Positions 9,221 through 18,768 of a stretch of 64,000 nt of DNA are shown here, piece after piece. Within the stretch, counting starts at the first letter, position 1; each line of letters begins with the position of its first letter. The notes under the pieces are model-generated. The model worked only from the letters and a program-made list of their open reading frames with translations. It had not been told where the DNA came from and did not search any database. Both the position numbers and the translations under genes were made by a program. The DNA comes from Paenibacillus polymyxa M1 (GTDB lineage: Bacteria; Bacillota; Bacilli; Paenibacillales; Paenibacillaceae): the NCBI RefSeq assembly GCF_000237325.1, contig NC_017542.1:2948501-3012500 (forward strand), given 5' to 3'.

Positions 9221-9292
9221 CCTTCCGATGAATCAAACTGAACCATCAGAAGGCTTTAAACTAAACTGCCGATCCTGTCGGCAGTTTTTTTA
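9221..9292 (+). terminator. Tandem hairpins ending the unit at 8896-9198
   Basis: A first imperfect hairpin (CCTTC..GATG with CATC..GAAGG, 9221-9253) is followed by a perfect 9-bp stem (AACTGCCGA and TCGGCAGTT, 9264-9286) and a T tract. Confidence 0.8.
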
Positions 9293-9308
9293 TTTGATCT
9301 CTTTCACT

Positions 9309-10190
9309 TTACTTGTACCAAAGATCATCGGTTTCGAGCTCCTGTAGGCTGCTCAAAAACGATTTTGAGTTATCAACATAAAGTTCGGTGTCGATATAGT
9401 ACAGCTTTTTATCTTGTAAGCATTGATCAATATACTCTGCATTCAAAATACTTTTATCTTCTACATTGGCGGCAAATGCTTGCAGTTTGGGAAGTGCAGT
9501 TTTCTGATATTCAAGCCACGAATGATGGAATCCAGCCGGCTCCTTCAGACAATAAATGTCATGATACAACGCTTCAGCAATCCCCTTTTTCCTGAGATAA
9601 TCGGGTGAGAAAGGCATACTTTTGAAGTAGCGTCCGGTCATAGCAAACACGCGATAGCTCCAATGAGGAGCACCATGATTAGATTGGCAAAAAAGATTCA
9701 GGAAAAATACAGAATAGTGCATTTTTATCGTCATAATATGATGTTTCTTCACTTCCGCAACAATACGATCCGCCATCCGGCTGTCAATGATCTCATCGAA
9801 ATCAGCCAAGATGATCACATCATCATCCTCAACCTTTTCCTGCAAAATAAAGGTGCTCCTGTTTCTTTGGCAAGCTTCATTGTGAAACGCACTGTTATGA
9901 CTGAGCAGACTCCAGTACCAGTGGTCAAAGTGATCTGCGCCGCAGCGATCCACATCAAAATACAATGAATGCTCTTCAGGTGCGCGAAACAGTTCATCCG
10001 CATGAAATGGATGGTGAAAGACCTTTGGACCTATATAACCTGGATTAAAGTTGCAGGGCTTATCCAAATAGCTGAATGTCTTGTTGGCTTCGATTACGTG
10101 CAGTTCGTCGATCCAGCTGGCATTTTCTTTTATTTTAATCTCTGCAATGCGATTTTCATTGAAAAAAGGGCAAAATTCATATATTTTCAT
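9309..10190 (-). CDS. Glycosyltransferase family 17 protein, third gene of the NRPS operon
   Basis: A 293-residue protein beginning MKIYEFCPFFNE, with IDELHVIEANKTFSY, a DFDEI motif (near residue 130, a DxD-type metal/nucleotide site) and FHHSWLEY, all typical of GT17 (the family of eukaryotic MGAT3 and bacterial relatives). Its ATG lies inside the last codons of the large NRPS gene (14-base overlap) behind GAGGGAG, so translation is coupled. This makes it a likely tailoring enzyme that adds a sugar to the peptide product; the sugar donor and acceptor are unknown. GT17 enzymes are more often found with polysaccharide genes. Confidence 0.85.
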   Translation of the reverse strand: MKIYEFCPFFNENRIAEIKIKENASWIDELHVIEANKTFSYLDKPCNFNPGYIGPKVFHHPFHADELFRAPEEHSLYFDVDRCGADHFDHWYWSLLSHNSAFHNEACQRNRSTFILQEKVEDDDVIILADFDEIIDSRMADRIVAEVKKHHIMTIKMHYSVFFLNLFCQSNHGAPHWSYRVFAMTGRYFKSMPFSPDYLRKKGIAEALYHDIYCLKEPAGFHHSWLEYQKTALPKLQAFAANVEDKSILNAEYIDQCLQDKKLYYIDTELYVDNSKSFLSSLQELETDDLWYK

Positions 10191-13100
10191 AATCTGTGGC
10201 TCCCTCCATTATCATGCTATATGGTCGAACACCAATGCTTCGATACAGATATTCGGATATAAAGCGTATTAGCTCTGCGATCGTCTGATCCTTATAATGC
10301 AGTGAACTATAATAGCAGGTTAAACTTAATCTATCTCGTCTAAGGTCTGCCGTCATATTTAACTTGTAAGCAGAGGGGTTGTCCGCCGCATTCGTGCTTC
10401 CGTAAGAAATCGATAAAGGCTCATACAAATCATCAGCTATTCCGTTCATTTCCTCTGATTGGTAATGGAAAAGCATGTGCGTTCCGTCTCTCAGTGGTTT
10501 CGTATTTGGATAAACATCCTGTATCATATAACGTAAAATAAAGTAATCCATGGCTTCAGATGGAACATGCTGCAACATGTGTATGACATGTCTCAGTGCC
10601 ATTTCCCAATTGTCCGACTGATCTCCTGCCGGGATCTGAATACGAAGGGGATATGCTCCAGCAAAAAAACCAATAGTACGATCAATCACAATACCCGGCA
10701 AAAAGGACTCACGTTGATAAGACATGACATGCAGCAGCAAATCCGATTGGTTTTTCAATTGAAAACAAGCCTGTGATAATGCCGTTAGTAGGATGCTCAG
10801 TGGTGTAGTTTGATGCTTTACAGCCAATGCCTTTAATAGCTGAAGATGCTCTTCTCCTTCAAGTAAATCAAGCGTTATAGTTTTCATGTGGCGATGGAGA
10901 GGCTGTGCCTCAGATTCCGTGTCAACCTGCAAAGATTGTCCGCCTTCTACAATCCTGTTCCAAAAAGTGAATGCTTTAGAAAAAGTGTCTTTCGCCGCAT
11001 ATTGCGTCAACGCCATGCACCAATCCCGATAATTGCTTCCCTCCTCCACATGTAGCGCCAGATTACTCCCTTGTCCCGGCAAGAGAAGATGTCTCAAATC
11101 CTCTAAAAAAATGTTTATAGAGATTCCGTCAAAAATTAAATGATGGAACAGAAGCAATATCACCTGTTGGCTCTCGTCGTAAAAGTGCTCAAACCATACA
11201 ACCTTCCATAAAGGTCCTTCCTTGATATCGAATTCATGCTGTACTTTCGAGCAGTAGTCCGAAATATAGGCGTCATGTGATCCCGAAACCATGCGCAAAT
11301 CCACGTAAGAAACCACCTGTTGTACACTTATTTTCTGCTCAAATTGATACCATTCATCATCCTCCAGTTGAGCAAATGACAGCCGTAACGCCGCATGTTT
11401 GCTCAATAGTTGTTCAATCGACGGGTTCAGCAATTCTGTAGGAATGTAATTTTTGAGCCGAGCCAGGTAAGGTACATTATACATGTTGCGATTCACAAGA
11501 TCTCTTTGGAAAAAACGTTTTTGTACAGCAGACAGTGGAAATCCGTCATACGGGTATGTTTTTCTTATAGACTGAATATACGGGTTATCCATGTTTGGAA
11601 AGAGGGCAGCTGCTGTATCCGTTATTGCATTGCTCAACGAAAGTGCCAAACGTTCGATCGTCTGTTCGCGAAATATCTGGTTAACCGTAACCGGATATCC
11701 GCTTTTTTGCAGCAGGCTGGCTATGCGCAATGCATGGAGTGAATGTCCTCCCAACGTGTGAAAGTCTTCATTCTTGCCAATGTAATCTAGCTTCAGGACC
11801 ATGCTCCAAACTTCTTCTATGGTTTGCTCCAATTCAGTCCACGGTCCAGCATTTGCTTCTTTATCGCTATGGATTTCAGGCAAAGGAAGCTTTTTGCGAT
11901 CAATTTTCCCGTTAATCGTTAATGGGAACGATTTTAGCCAAATGTAACGAAACGGCAGCATATATGATGGCAGAACGTCAGCCATAAAAGCATGAAACTG
12001 TTCCTCTCGTTCTTCCTCTTCCGCTGTATAGTAAGCGAACATTCGGAGATCGCCATGAACCTCCTGCATAAGGACCAGGCATTCTTTTATCGCAGGATAG
12101 CTACTAAGACGGAACTCGACTTCTCCGAGTTCGATTCGATATCCGCGGAGTTTTACCTGATCATCAACCCGTCCGATATACTCGATATTCCCGTCTGGCA
12201 ACCATCTCACTCGATCTCCCGTACGATATAAAACTAAATTTGTGCCTCTTTCGCAATCTTTAGCAGAGCGGTGTGGATTTGGAGTAAACGCATGCTCTGT
12301 CAATTGGTTTTGCTGCCAATACCCCCTCGCCACCCCGTCTCCTCCCACGTATAATTCCCCGACTGCTCCGACAGGCTGAACACGGCTCCGTTTGTCCAAA
12401 ATATAACAAGTTGAATTACTTATGGGCTTACCGATAGGAATATTCTGCTCAAATGGCTTTTCAATCCGGTAACTCGTCGAAAAAGTGGTGTTCTCCGTAG
12501 GACCGTATGCATTGAGAATCAAAAGTTCCGGATAGGCGAGCCGGATACGATTGATATGTTTAACCGACAAAATTTCCCCACCTACGACCAACCATTGGAG
12601 TCCAGCAAACAGCTTTTCATTTTCTTCAATCCAGTGATTACACAGAGCAGAACTTAACCATAGGGTATTAATTCTCCACTCCTTTATCCGCTGCTCCAGC
12701 ACATGGATATTTAAAAGATCGTCTTTGGAAATTACAAACAGCTGACCACCATTTAACAACGTCCCCCAAATTTCAAACGTAGAAGCGTCAAAAACAGGCG
12801 AACCTGTATAGAGTAATCTGATGTCAGAAGAAAATGGGAAATAACAAGTGTTTTTGACCAAGCGAATGACATTGCGATGTTCCACCATAACGCCTTTCGG
12901 TTTTCCCGTCGATCCAGAAGTATACATGAGATAAGCAAGATCATTGGGAGTAACCCTATTTTCCTTCTTTTCTCGTTGTACAACTCCATTTTGGTCAAAA
13001 TGTTCTGTATCAATCAATGTTAAACGGATTCCCTTACAAGCTTCCGCGATACGTTTTGTTCCTTCCTTTGAAGTGAGGATAGTGTCCAGTCCAGCATCCT

Positions 13101-16100
13101 TGATTAATTCTCGGGTTCTTTCTGCCGGAAAATCAGGATCAATAGGAACATAGGCATATCCCGCTTTCATGATCGCCAGGATGGAAACAATGAATTCAAG
13201 AGAACGCGGCAAGTAAACTCCAATAAACTTTTCATGACTACTGGCATTAGCATCATCCGCTAACCTGTTGGCAATGTGCTGAGACATGAGGTTTAGGCTG
13301 TGGTAGGACATAACCTGATTGTGCGCGATTACTGCTGGCTGTGAAGACCGCAGCTTTGCTTGCTCCTGAAATAAGTCAACAATCGAACGATCTCTGGGAT
13401 ATGCTGTATACGTATTATTCCAGTCATAGACGATCCGATCATATTCATCCTTATTCATGAAGCAAACGTCTCCGACGGTGTGTTTCGGATATTCCAGCAC
13501 ATATTGCACCGTATTTTGCAGTTGTTCTGCCAATCGGCTAACCGTTTCTTGCTTCAGTCGATCTGCATCATATATAAACTTGATGATGATCTGTTCCCCG
13601 TCATGAGCCACGGTGATCGTTATTGGATAATTCGTTTTCTCTCGTTCCTCCATAGCTGACATCTTCAATTCATTTTCAGGCTGCCGATAGTCGTTCAAAT
13701 AATTTTCGAATGCCACGATGCTATAAAACATGGCATGTCCTTTAATACCAGACCAGCTCTTCAATTCGTTCAGACTCACATAACTGTGGTCGTTTAGTTT
13801 CTGAATGGTTTGGTGCAGCTGTTGTACATACTCCGTGATGGTTTGCTCCACATTCCAGTGCATGACTAAAGGCAGCGTATTAATCAGCATACCTGTGATC
13901 CGATCCGCTTGTGCAAGATCCGATCCTCTCCCGGATACCACCATGCCAAAAATGGTTGTATCGGCATCATGATAGACTTGTAGCATTTTGCCCCATGCGA
14001 ACTGTACCAGTGTATTTAGCGAAACTTGTACTTGCTGTACAAAATCAGCGATCTGCTTGGTTCGTCTTGAATCGATAATAAGCGTTTCGATCTGCTGGTT
14101 CTCTATCGGTTGATGTACATCGGGAAGTGTACCTTTCTCTATCGGTGGTCGTGTCGGCTCCGTTACGTCGGCCAAATACGCCCTCCAGAATGCCTCGGCC
14201 TCCGTGCGATCCTTAGAGTTTAACCAATGAATATAAGATTCAAAAGAACGGGTCAAGCTGCGCTGAGGCATCCGATTTTGCAGGCTGCAAGCATAGAGCT
14301 CATGTACCCGATTCAGCAGTAGCGGCAGGCTCCAACCGTCCAGCAAAATATGGTGGTAACTCCAAATCATCGTCCATTCGTTCGAAGCAATCTGAATTAG
14401 GGTTAGGCGGAACGCAGGCTGAGTTAGATCAAAACGGCGATTACGATCCATTGTCATCCAGCGTTCGATATGCTCTTGTTGCCGCTCTGGTTGCTCTGCT
14501 TCAAAATCCAAAAACGTCCATTCCAATTCTGCATTTCGGACAATACATTGTAAGGGCTTGTCCAACGTCTCCCAAATGTAGCAAGTCCGCAAGCTATCAT
14601 TTTCGGCAATGACGCTGTTCCAGGCTTCCCGGTAACGATCTACCTCTAGCCTGCCATGATATTTCCAACGAACCTGCACGAAATATTGATCGGAGGCGGG
14701 ATGGTCCAAGTAATGGAACAGTAGTCCTTCCTGTAAGGGACTTAGATACAGCATTTTATCAAGACCATGTTGCAAGTGATATGTCTTTACGATCTGATCG
14801 AGCGAATGCTGTTCCAGGGACACGGATGGAAAATCACTAGGCGTGAATTCTTCGTGTTCAGCCTGGCTGCAATGCTCGATAATAGCAAGCAGACGTGTTA
14901 TAAAAGCTTCTAGCAATTGAGTTATAGTTACTTCTTCATAGTGACATTTGCTATATTTCATAAACAGATGCAGCTTGCCATGAACTATGGAACAATTGAG
15001 TTCCAATAGGCTTGTTCCATGATTAAGCGGTGAGCTATAATCCTGTGCTGCGTCACGTGTAAACTCTAGCCACTCGTTTGACTCGTTCATATTACCCTGA
15101 TCAAATTGGCCCAAGTAATTAAAAAGAGCCTGAGGTTCAGAAGCTGCTAACTCGGAACGGACTTCTTCGTGCGGGTGGCAGTATCTCAAAGCACCATATG
15201 ACATACCACGGTGAGGAATATAGCGCAATTGCTCTTTGACAGATTTAATCGTCGCTCCCAAAGAGCCGCTATCCAGAATCCGAATGCATACCGGAAACAT
15301 AGAGGTAAACCAACCGATAGTTCTTGTAAGGTCTATATCCGATACAAAATGCTCACGTCCATGACCTTCTAAGCGAAATGCAATCGTTGTCTGTCCAGAC
15401 CAATTGGAGAGTGCCAAGGACCAAGCTGTAAGCAGCAAATCGTTGATCTCAGTATGGTAAGCCTGGGAGCAATGGTGCAAAAGCAGCTCCGTATCGTCGA
15501 AAGTAAGCATCGTAACCAATTCCGACGATGCACTGCTCTTTTTATGAGCCGGGTAATGGTCTACTGGCAGCACAAATGCTGCAGCTTGGTGCTGTACTAT
15601 TTTCCAATACTCAATATGACTTAACGTATCCTTATGTTCAGAATAACTCATCAATACAGAGTGCCACTTTTTGTATGGATTCAAAACGGGCGGCAGTGCA
15701 GTCCCCTGATACAATTGACACAATTCCTGAACCAATATTCTCCAGGAAACTCCATCAATGACCAGATGATGTATAGTCATAAATAAACGAGCTTTACCAT
15801 CAGGATGACCTTGGATTACTCCTGCATATATCATAGCGCCGGTCTCATAATTCAATTGTCTGTTCCACGCATCACATATGCTTAAAATTTCGGATTCAGG
15901 ATAATCAATTTGTTGAAGGATATAACTAGCCAGTTGGATGGAAGTATCCGTTCGGTAGCGCTGCCAATACACATGTTCCCTGACCACGATCTCCGTCGAA
16001 AGCTCTGGATGTAATCGAATCAATTGATTAATGGCAGTTTCCAATCTCACAGGATCAAAATCACGGAGCACAAACAGCTGGGATTGATTGAAATAATGCG

Positions 16101-18768
16101 GCTCTACAAACTGTTGCTCGAAAAACCACTGCTGAATCGGTGTCAAGCCAAATTCGCCTGTCAAATCAACCATAAGCTCTTCCGTTTGATTACTGTTTGT
16201 CCAAGTAACAACAGTAGCTAATTTCTTAATAGTTGGATGCTCTGCCACTAGTCTTGGAGTAAGTATCATACCGTGATCTCTGGCCATAGATACGACCTGA
16301 ATGGCAAGAATTGAATCTCCCCCAACAGCGTAAAAATGGTCGTTAACTCCGATATCTCCCCTTTTTAAAATCTGTCGCCAAATCCTAAGCAAACGCTTTT
16401 CAAGATCATCCTCGTCTGCTTCCACAACTTCATCAGCTTGAAGAAATAAGGTACTCTTCGGGTCGGGGAGAGCCCCGCGGTCGATTTTCCCGTTAGTATT
16501 TACTGGAAACGAATCCAAATGGAAGAAATATGAAGGAACCATATAAGCTGGTAATACAGCACCTAAGTGCTGCGTCAATTCCGCCTTTTCTAGTTCTTCT
16601 AGAGCAGTATAATAAGCTACCAGTTTATGGTATGACCCGTCCTTCCAGGTTTGAACGACACATTGACCGATGTCAGGATGTTGGCGTAGCTGATATTCTA
16701 TTTCACCCAGTTCGATACGATACCCTCTGATTTTAATCTGTTCATCACTACGCCCTATAAATACCAGTTCTCCATCCGGCGTCCATTTCACAATGTCCCC
16801 GGTTTTATATAACCGCTCACTGTGTGACGGATATTCACTGCTGACTGCAATCTCTTTGTGAGCGAATCGTTCTCGAGTCAGTTCCTCACGATTCAAATAT
16901 CCTCTGGCAAGCCCAATGCCCCCTACCCATAGTTCGCCGGGAACGCCGACAGGCACAGGATTGCCGAATGAGTTCAAGACGAATAAACGTTTGTTATAAA
17001 CGGGTTTGCCAATCGTAATTTCTTTTCCTGGCTGGCAGACAGAAGTAGCACAAATAATCGTTACTTCGGTCGGCCCGTAAGCGTTCACAAATCGTCTTCC
17101 TCTTCCCCAATAGTCGACAATATCAGGTGTACAGGGTTCTCCAGCAGATACAAGTGTACACAATTTGGGCAATTCTCTATGTTTCATTGTTCGGAGCACC
17201 GATGGCGTCAGCATGGCAATGTGGATCTTCTTCTCTGCCAGAATATCTGAAATGTCTGCATAAGGTGGTAGTTCATCGTCTGAAAGGACAACCAAAGTCC
17301 CGCCTACTGATAACGTGCCGATCCATTCGTAGACCGAAGCGTCGAAGCTCATGGAGGCGAATTGCATGACTCTTGAGTCGGTCGTAATACCAAACTTTTC
17401 AACAAGATAAGGGATCAACGTAACCAAGCCAGCATGTTCAATGAGAGTTCCCTTCGGTTTTCCGGTAGACCCAGATGTGTAGATGACATAAGCCAGATCA
17501 TTCTGTTTCAGCCCGATCTGCAAATTTTCGTAAGGATAGCAGTCCTGTTGCTCCGAGCATTCATCCACACAAATCAGCGTATGTGGTTTCATACCCAGTT
17601 GAGAAATATATGGATTTATCCTACTTACTAATTGACTGTGCGTTATAATCATTTGGGCCTGTGCATCTTCTAAAATAAATCGCAACCGCTCTCCAGGATA
17701 TTGGGGATCGACCGGAAGGTAAGCAGCTCCTGCTTTCATAACTCCGAGCATTGACGGGATCACATCTGCGCTCCTGTCCATAATGATAGCAATCAGCGTG
17801 CCAGCCGGCAGAGAGCCATGTCCTTGCAGCAAATGCGACTCTATAATCATGTGGCTGATTTGATTTGCCCGGTGATTTAACTCATAATAAGTCAGCTTCT
17901 GCTCACCAAACTCCAAAGCGATCGCATTGGGTGTTCGATCAGCTTGCTCCTCGATCAATTGAACCACCGTTTTATCCAAAGGATAGGCTTGTTCTGTATC
18001 ATTCCATTGTTGCATCTGTTCGAGTTCTTCCGTGGTCAGCATGGGGTGAAATAGTATCTTTTTCTGCGGAAAAAGGAGTGCATTTTCCAGCAATGTTTGA
18101 AAATGGCCTGCGAAGCTAGCGATTTGTCTTTCTCCAAAACGATTGCCATCATACTGTATTGCGCACTCCAATATATCCGCATCATAATGGTAGCAGAGTG
18201 CGATTTCTAGCTGATCTATACTTCGTAAGAGAGCCTGTGCTTTCACATTTGAACTTGGAGATAGGAAATGATCACACATTTCTGTGATACCCACATTGAA
18301 GAAATCCTTCTCTCCCCCTGATCGAGGACCGACTTTAGTCTGCTGCGAAGAATCCTTTCTCCAATCGCCGCAGGTATGTCGTTTGTTCCAATCCATTTGT
18401 GTCCTTTGTATCAAAGAGAAAAGATCATCTTCCCTCTGTATATGAATGAGTAGCGGATAATCCAGACGATCTCCTTTTTCTTCTTTGTCGGATATCATAG
18501 AATATACAACAGGCAAAGCATATTGATTGGCGTAATGGGATAGCAGTACGGACCATATGGATGTTATAAAGGAAGGCATACCTATCTGATGATCCTGTAC
18601 AAATTCTAAAATCGCTTGGACCTGTCTTGTCTCCAAACGTATGCCGTAAAGCACTTGATTGTGGCCTGCAGGCTGTGAGATATTTCTACTGGAGTGAGAA
18701 AATAAAGGCAAATAACGTCGTGGTCTATCAGACCCACTCTGACTAGGTATAGTGGATGACTCTATCAC
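10177..18768 (-). CDS. Non-ribosomal peptide synthetase, half-C-A-T-E-C-A-T-C, two modules
   Basis: 2863 residues. Domains in order: C-terminal lobe of a condensation domain only (1-250, no HHxxxDG); A1 265-765 (YTSGSTGKPKG, NAYGPTE, NGKIDR); carrier T1 with GGDS Ser819; epimerase 870-1300 (HHLVIDGVSW); condensation 1335-1770 (HHILLDG at 1472-1478); A2 1785-2295; T2 with Ser2343; terminal condensation-like domain 2405-2850 (HHLIFDG). No thioesterase. By alignment to GrsA from memory the pocket residues read DAYMVAAIIK (A1, unassigned, aromatic-like) and DAFWVGATFK (A2, close to valine codes). The GTG start abuts the stop of the upstream synthetase with no gap, behind GAGG. Confidence 0.93.
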   Translation of the reverse strand: MIESSTIPSQSGSDRPRRYLPLFSHSSRNISQPAGHNQVLYGIRLETRQVQAILEFVQDHQIGMPSFITSIWSVLLSHYANQYALPVVYSMISDKEEKGDRLDYPLLIHIQREDDLFSLIQRTQMDWNKRHTCGDWRKDSSQQTKVGPRSGGEKDFFNVGITEMCDHFLSPSSNVKAQALLRSIDQLEIALCYHYDADILECAIQYDGNRFGERQIASFAGHFQTLLENALLFPQKKILFHPMLTTEELEQMQQWNDTEQAYPLDKTVVQLIEEQADRTPNAIALEFGEQKLTYYELNHRANQISHMIIESHLLQGHGSLPAGTLIAIIMDRSADVIPSMLGVMKAGAAYLPVDPQYPGERLRFILEDAQAQMIITHSQLVSRINPYISQLGMKPHTLICVDECSEQQDCYPYENLQIGLKQNDLAYVIYTSGSTGKPKGTLIEHAGLVTLIPYLVEKFGITTDSRVMQFASMSFDASVYEWIGTLSVGGTLVVLSDDELPPYADISDILAEKKIHIAMLTPSVLRTMKHRELPKLCTLVSAGEPCTPDIVDYWGRGRRFVNAYGPTEVTIICATSVCQPGKEITIGKPVYNKRLFVLNSFGNPVPVGVPGELWVGGIGLARGYLNREELTRERFAHKEIAVSSEYPSHSERLYKTGDIVKWTPDGELVFIGRSDEQIKIRGYRIELGEIEYQLRQHPDIGQCVVQTWKDGSYHKLVAYYTALEELEKAELTQHLGAVLPAYMVPSYFFHLDSFPVNTNGKIDRGALPDPKSTLFLQADEVVEADEDDLEKRLLRIWRQILKRGDIGVNDHFYAVGGDSILAIQVVSMARDHGMILTPRLVAEHPTIKKLATVVTWTNSNQTEELMVDLTGEFGLTPIQQWFFEQQFVEPHYFNQSQLFVLRDFDPVRLETAINQLIRLHPELSTEIVVREHVYWQRYRTDTSIQLASYILQQIDYPESEILSICDAWNRQLNYETGAMIYAGVIQGHPDGKARLFMTIHHLVIDGVSWRILVQELCQLYQGTALPPVLNPYKKWHSVLMSYSEHKDTLSHIEYWKIVQHQAAAFVLPVDHYPAHKKSSASSELVTMLTFDDTELLLHHCSQAYHTEINDLLLTAWSLALSNWSGQTTIAFRLEGHGREHFVSDIDLTRTIGWFTSMFPVCIRILDSGSLGATIKSVKEQLRYIPHRGMSYGALRYCHPHEEVRSELAASEPQALFNYLGQFDQGNMNESNEWLEFTRDAAQDYSSPLNHGTSLLELNCSIVHGKLHLFMKYSKCHYEEVTITQLLEAFITRLLAIIEHCSQAEHEEFTPSDFPSVSLEQHSLDQIVKTYHLQHGLDKMLYLSPLQEGLLFHYLDHPASDQYFVQVRWKYHGRLEVDRYREAWNSVIAENDSLRTCYIWETLDKPLQCIVRNAELEWTFLDFEAEQPERQQEHIERWMTMDRNRRFDLTQPAFRLTLIQIASNEWTMIWSYHHILLDGWSLPLLLNRVHELYACSLQNRMPQRSLTRSFESYIHWLNSKDRTEAEAFWRAYLADVTEPTRPPIEKGTLPDVHQPIENQQIETLIIDSRRTKQIADFVQQVQVSLNTLVQFAWGKMLQVYHDADTTIFGMVVSGRGSDLAQADRITGMLINTLPLVMHWNVEQTITEYVQQLHQTIQKLNDHSYVSLNELKSWSGIKGHAMFYSIVAFENYLNDYRQPENELKMSAMEEREKTNYPITITVAHDGEQIIIKFIYDADRLKQETVSRLAEQLQNTVQYVLEYPKHTVGDVCFMNKDEYDRIVYDWNNTYTAYPRDRSIVDLFQEQAKLRSSQPAVIAHNQVMSYHSLNLMSQHIANRLADDANASSHEKFIGVYLPRSLEFIVSILAIMKAGYAYVPIDPDFPAERTRELIKDAGLDTILTSKEGTKRIAEACKGIRLTLIDTEHFDQNGVVQREKKENRVTPNDLAYLMYTSGSTGKPKGVMVEHRNVIRLVKNTCYFPFSSDIRLLYTGSPVFDASTFEIWGTLLNGGQLFVISKDDLLNIHVLEQRIKEWRINTLWLSSALCNHWIEENEKLFAGLQWLVVGGEILSVKHINRIRLAYPELLILNAYGPTENTTFSTSYRIEKPFEQNIPIGKPISNSTCYILDKRSRVQPVGAVGELYVGGDGVARGYWQQNQLTEHAFTPNPHRSAKDCERGTNLVLYRTGDRVRWLPDGNIEYIGRVDDQVKLRGYRIELGEVEFRLSSYPAIKECLVLMQEVHGDLRMFAYYTAEEEEREEQFHAFMADVLPSYMLPFRYIWLKSFPLTINGKIDRKKLPLPEIHSDKEANAGPWTELEQTIEEVWSMVLKLDYIGKNEDFHTLGGHSLHALRIASLLQKSGYPVTVNQIFREQTIERLALSLSNAITDTAAALFPNMDNPYIQSIRKTYPYDGFPLSAVQKRFFQRDLVNRNMYNVPYLARLKNYIPTELLNPSIEQLLSKHAALRLSFAQLEDDEWYQFEQKISVQQVVSYVDLRMVSGSHDAYISDYCSKVQHEFDIKEGPLWKVVWFEHFYDESQQVILLLFHHLIFDGISINIFLEDLRHLLLPGQGSNLALHVEEGSNYRDWCMALTQYAAKDTFSKAFTFWNRIVEGGQSLQVDTESEAQPLHRHMKTITLDLLEGEEHLQLLKALAVKHQTTPLSILLTALSQACFQLKNQSDLLLHVMSYQRESFLPGIVIDRTIGFFAGAYPLRIQIPAGDQSDNWEMALRHVIHMLQHVPSEAMDYFILRYMIQDVYPNTKPLRDGTHMLFHYQSEEMNGIADDLYEPLSISYGSTNAADNPSAYKLNMTADLRRDRLSLTCYYSSLHYKDQTIAELIRFISEYLYRSIGVRPYSMIMEGATDYENI

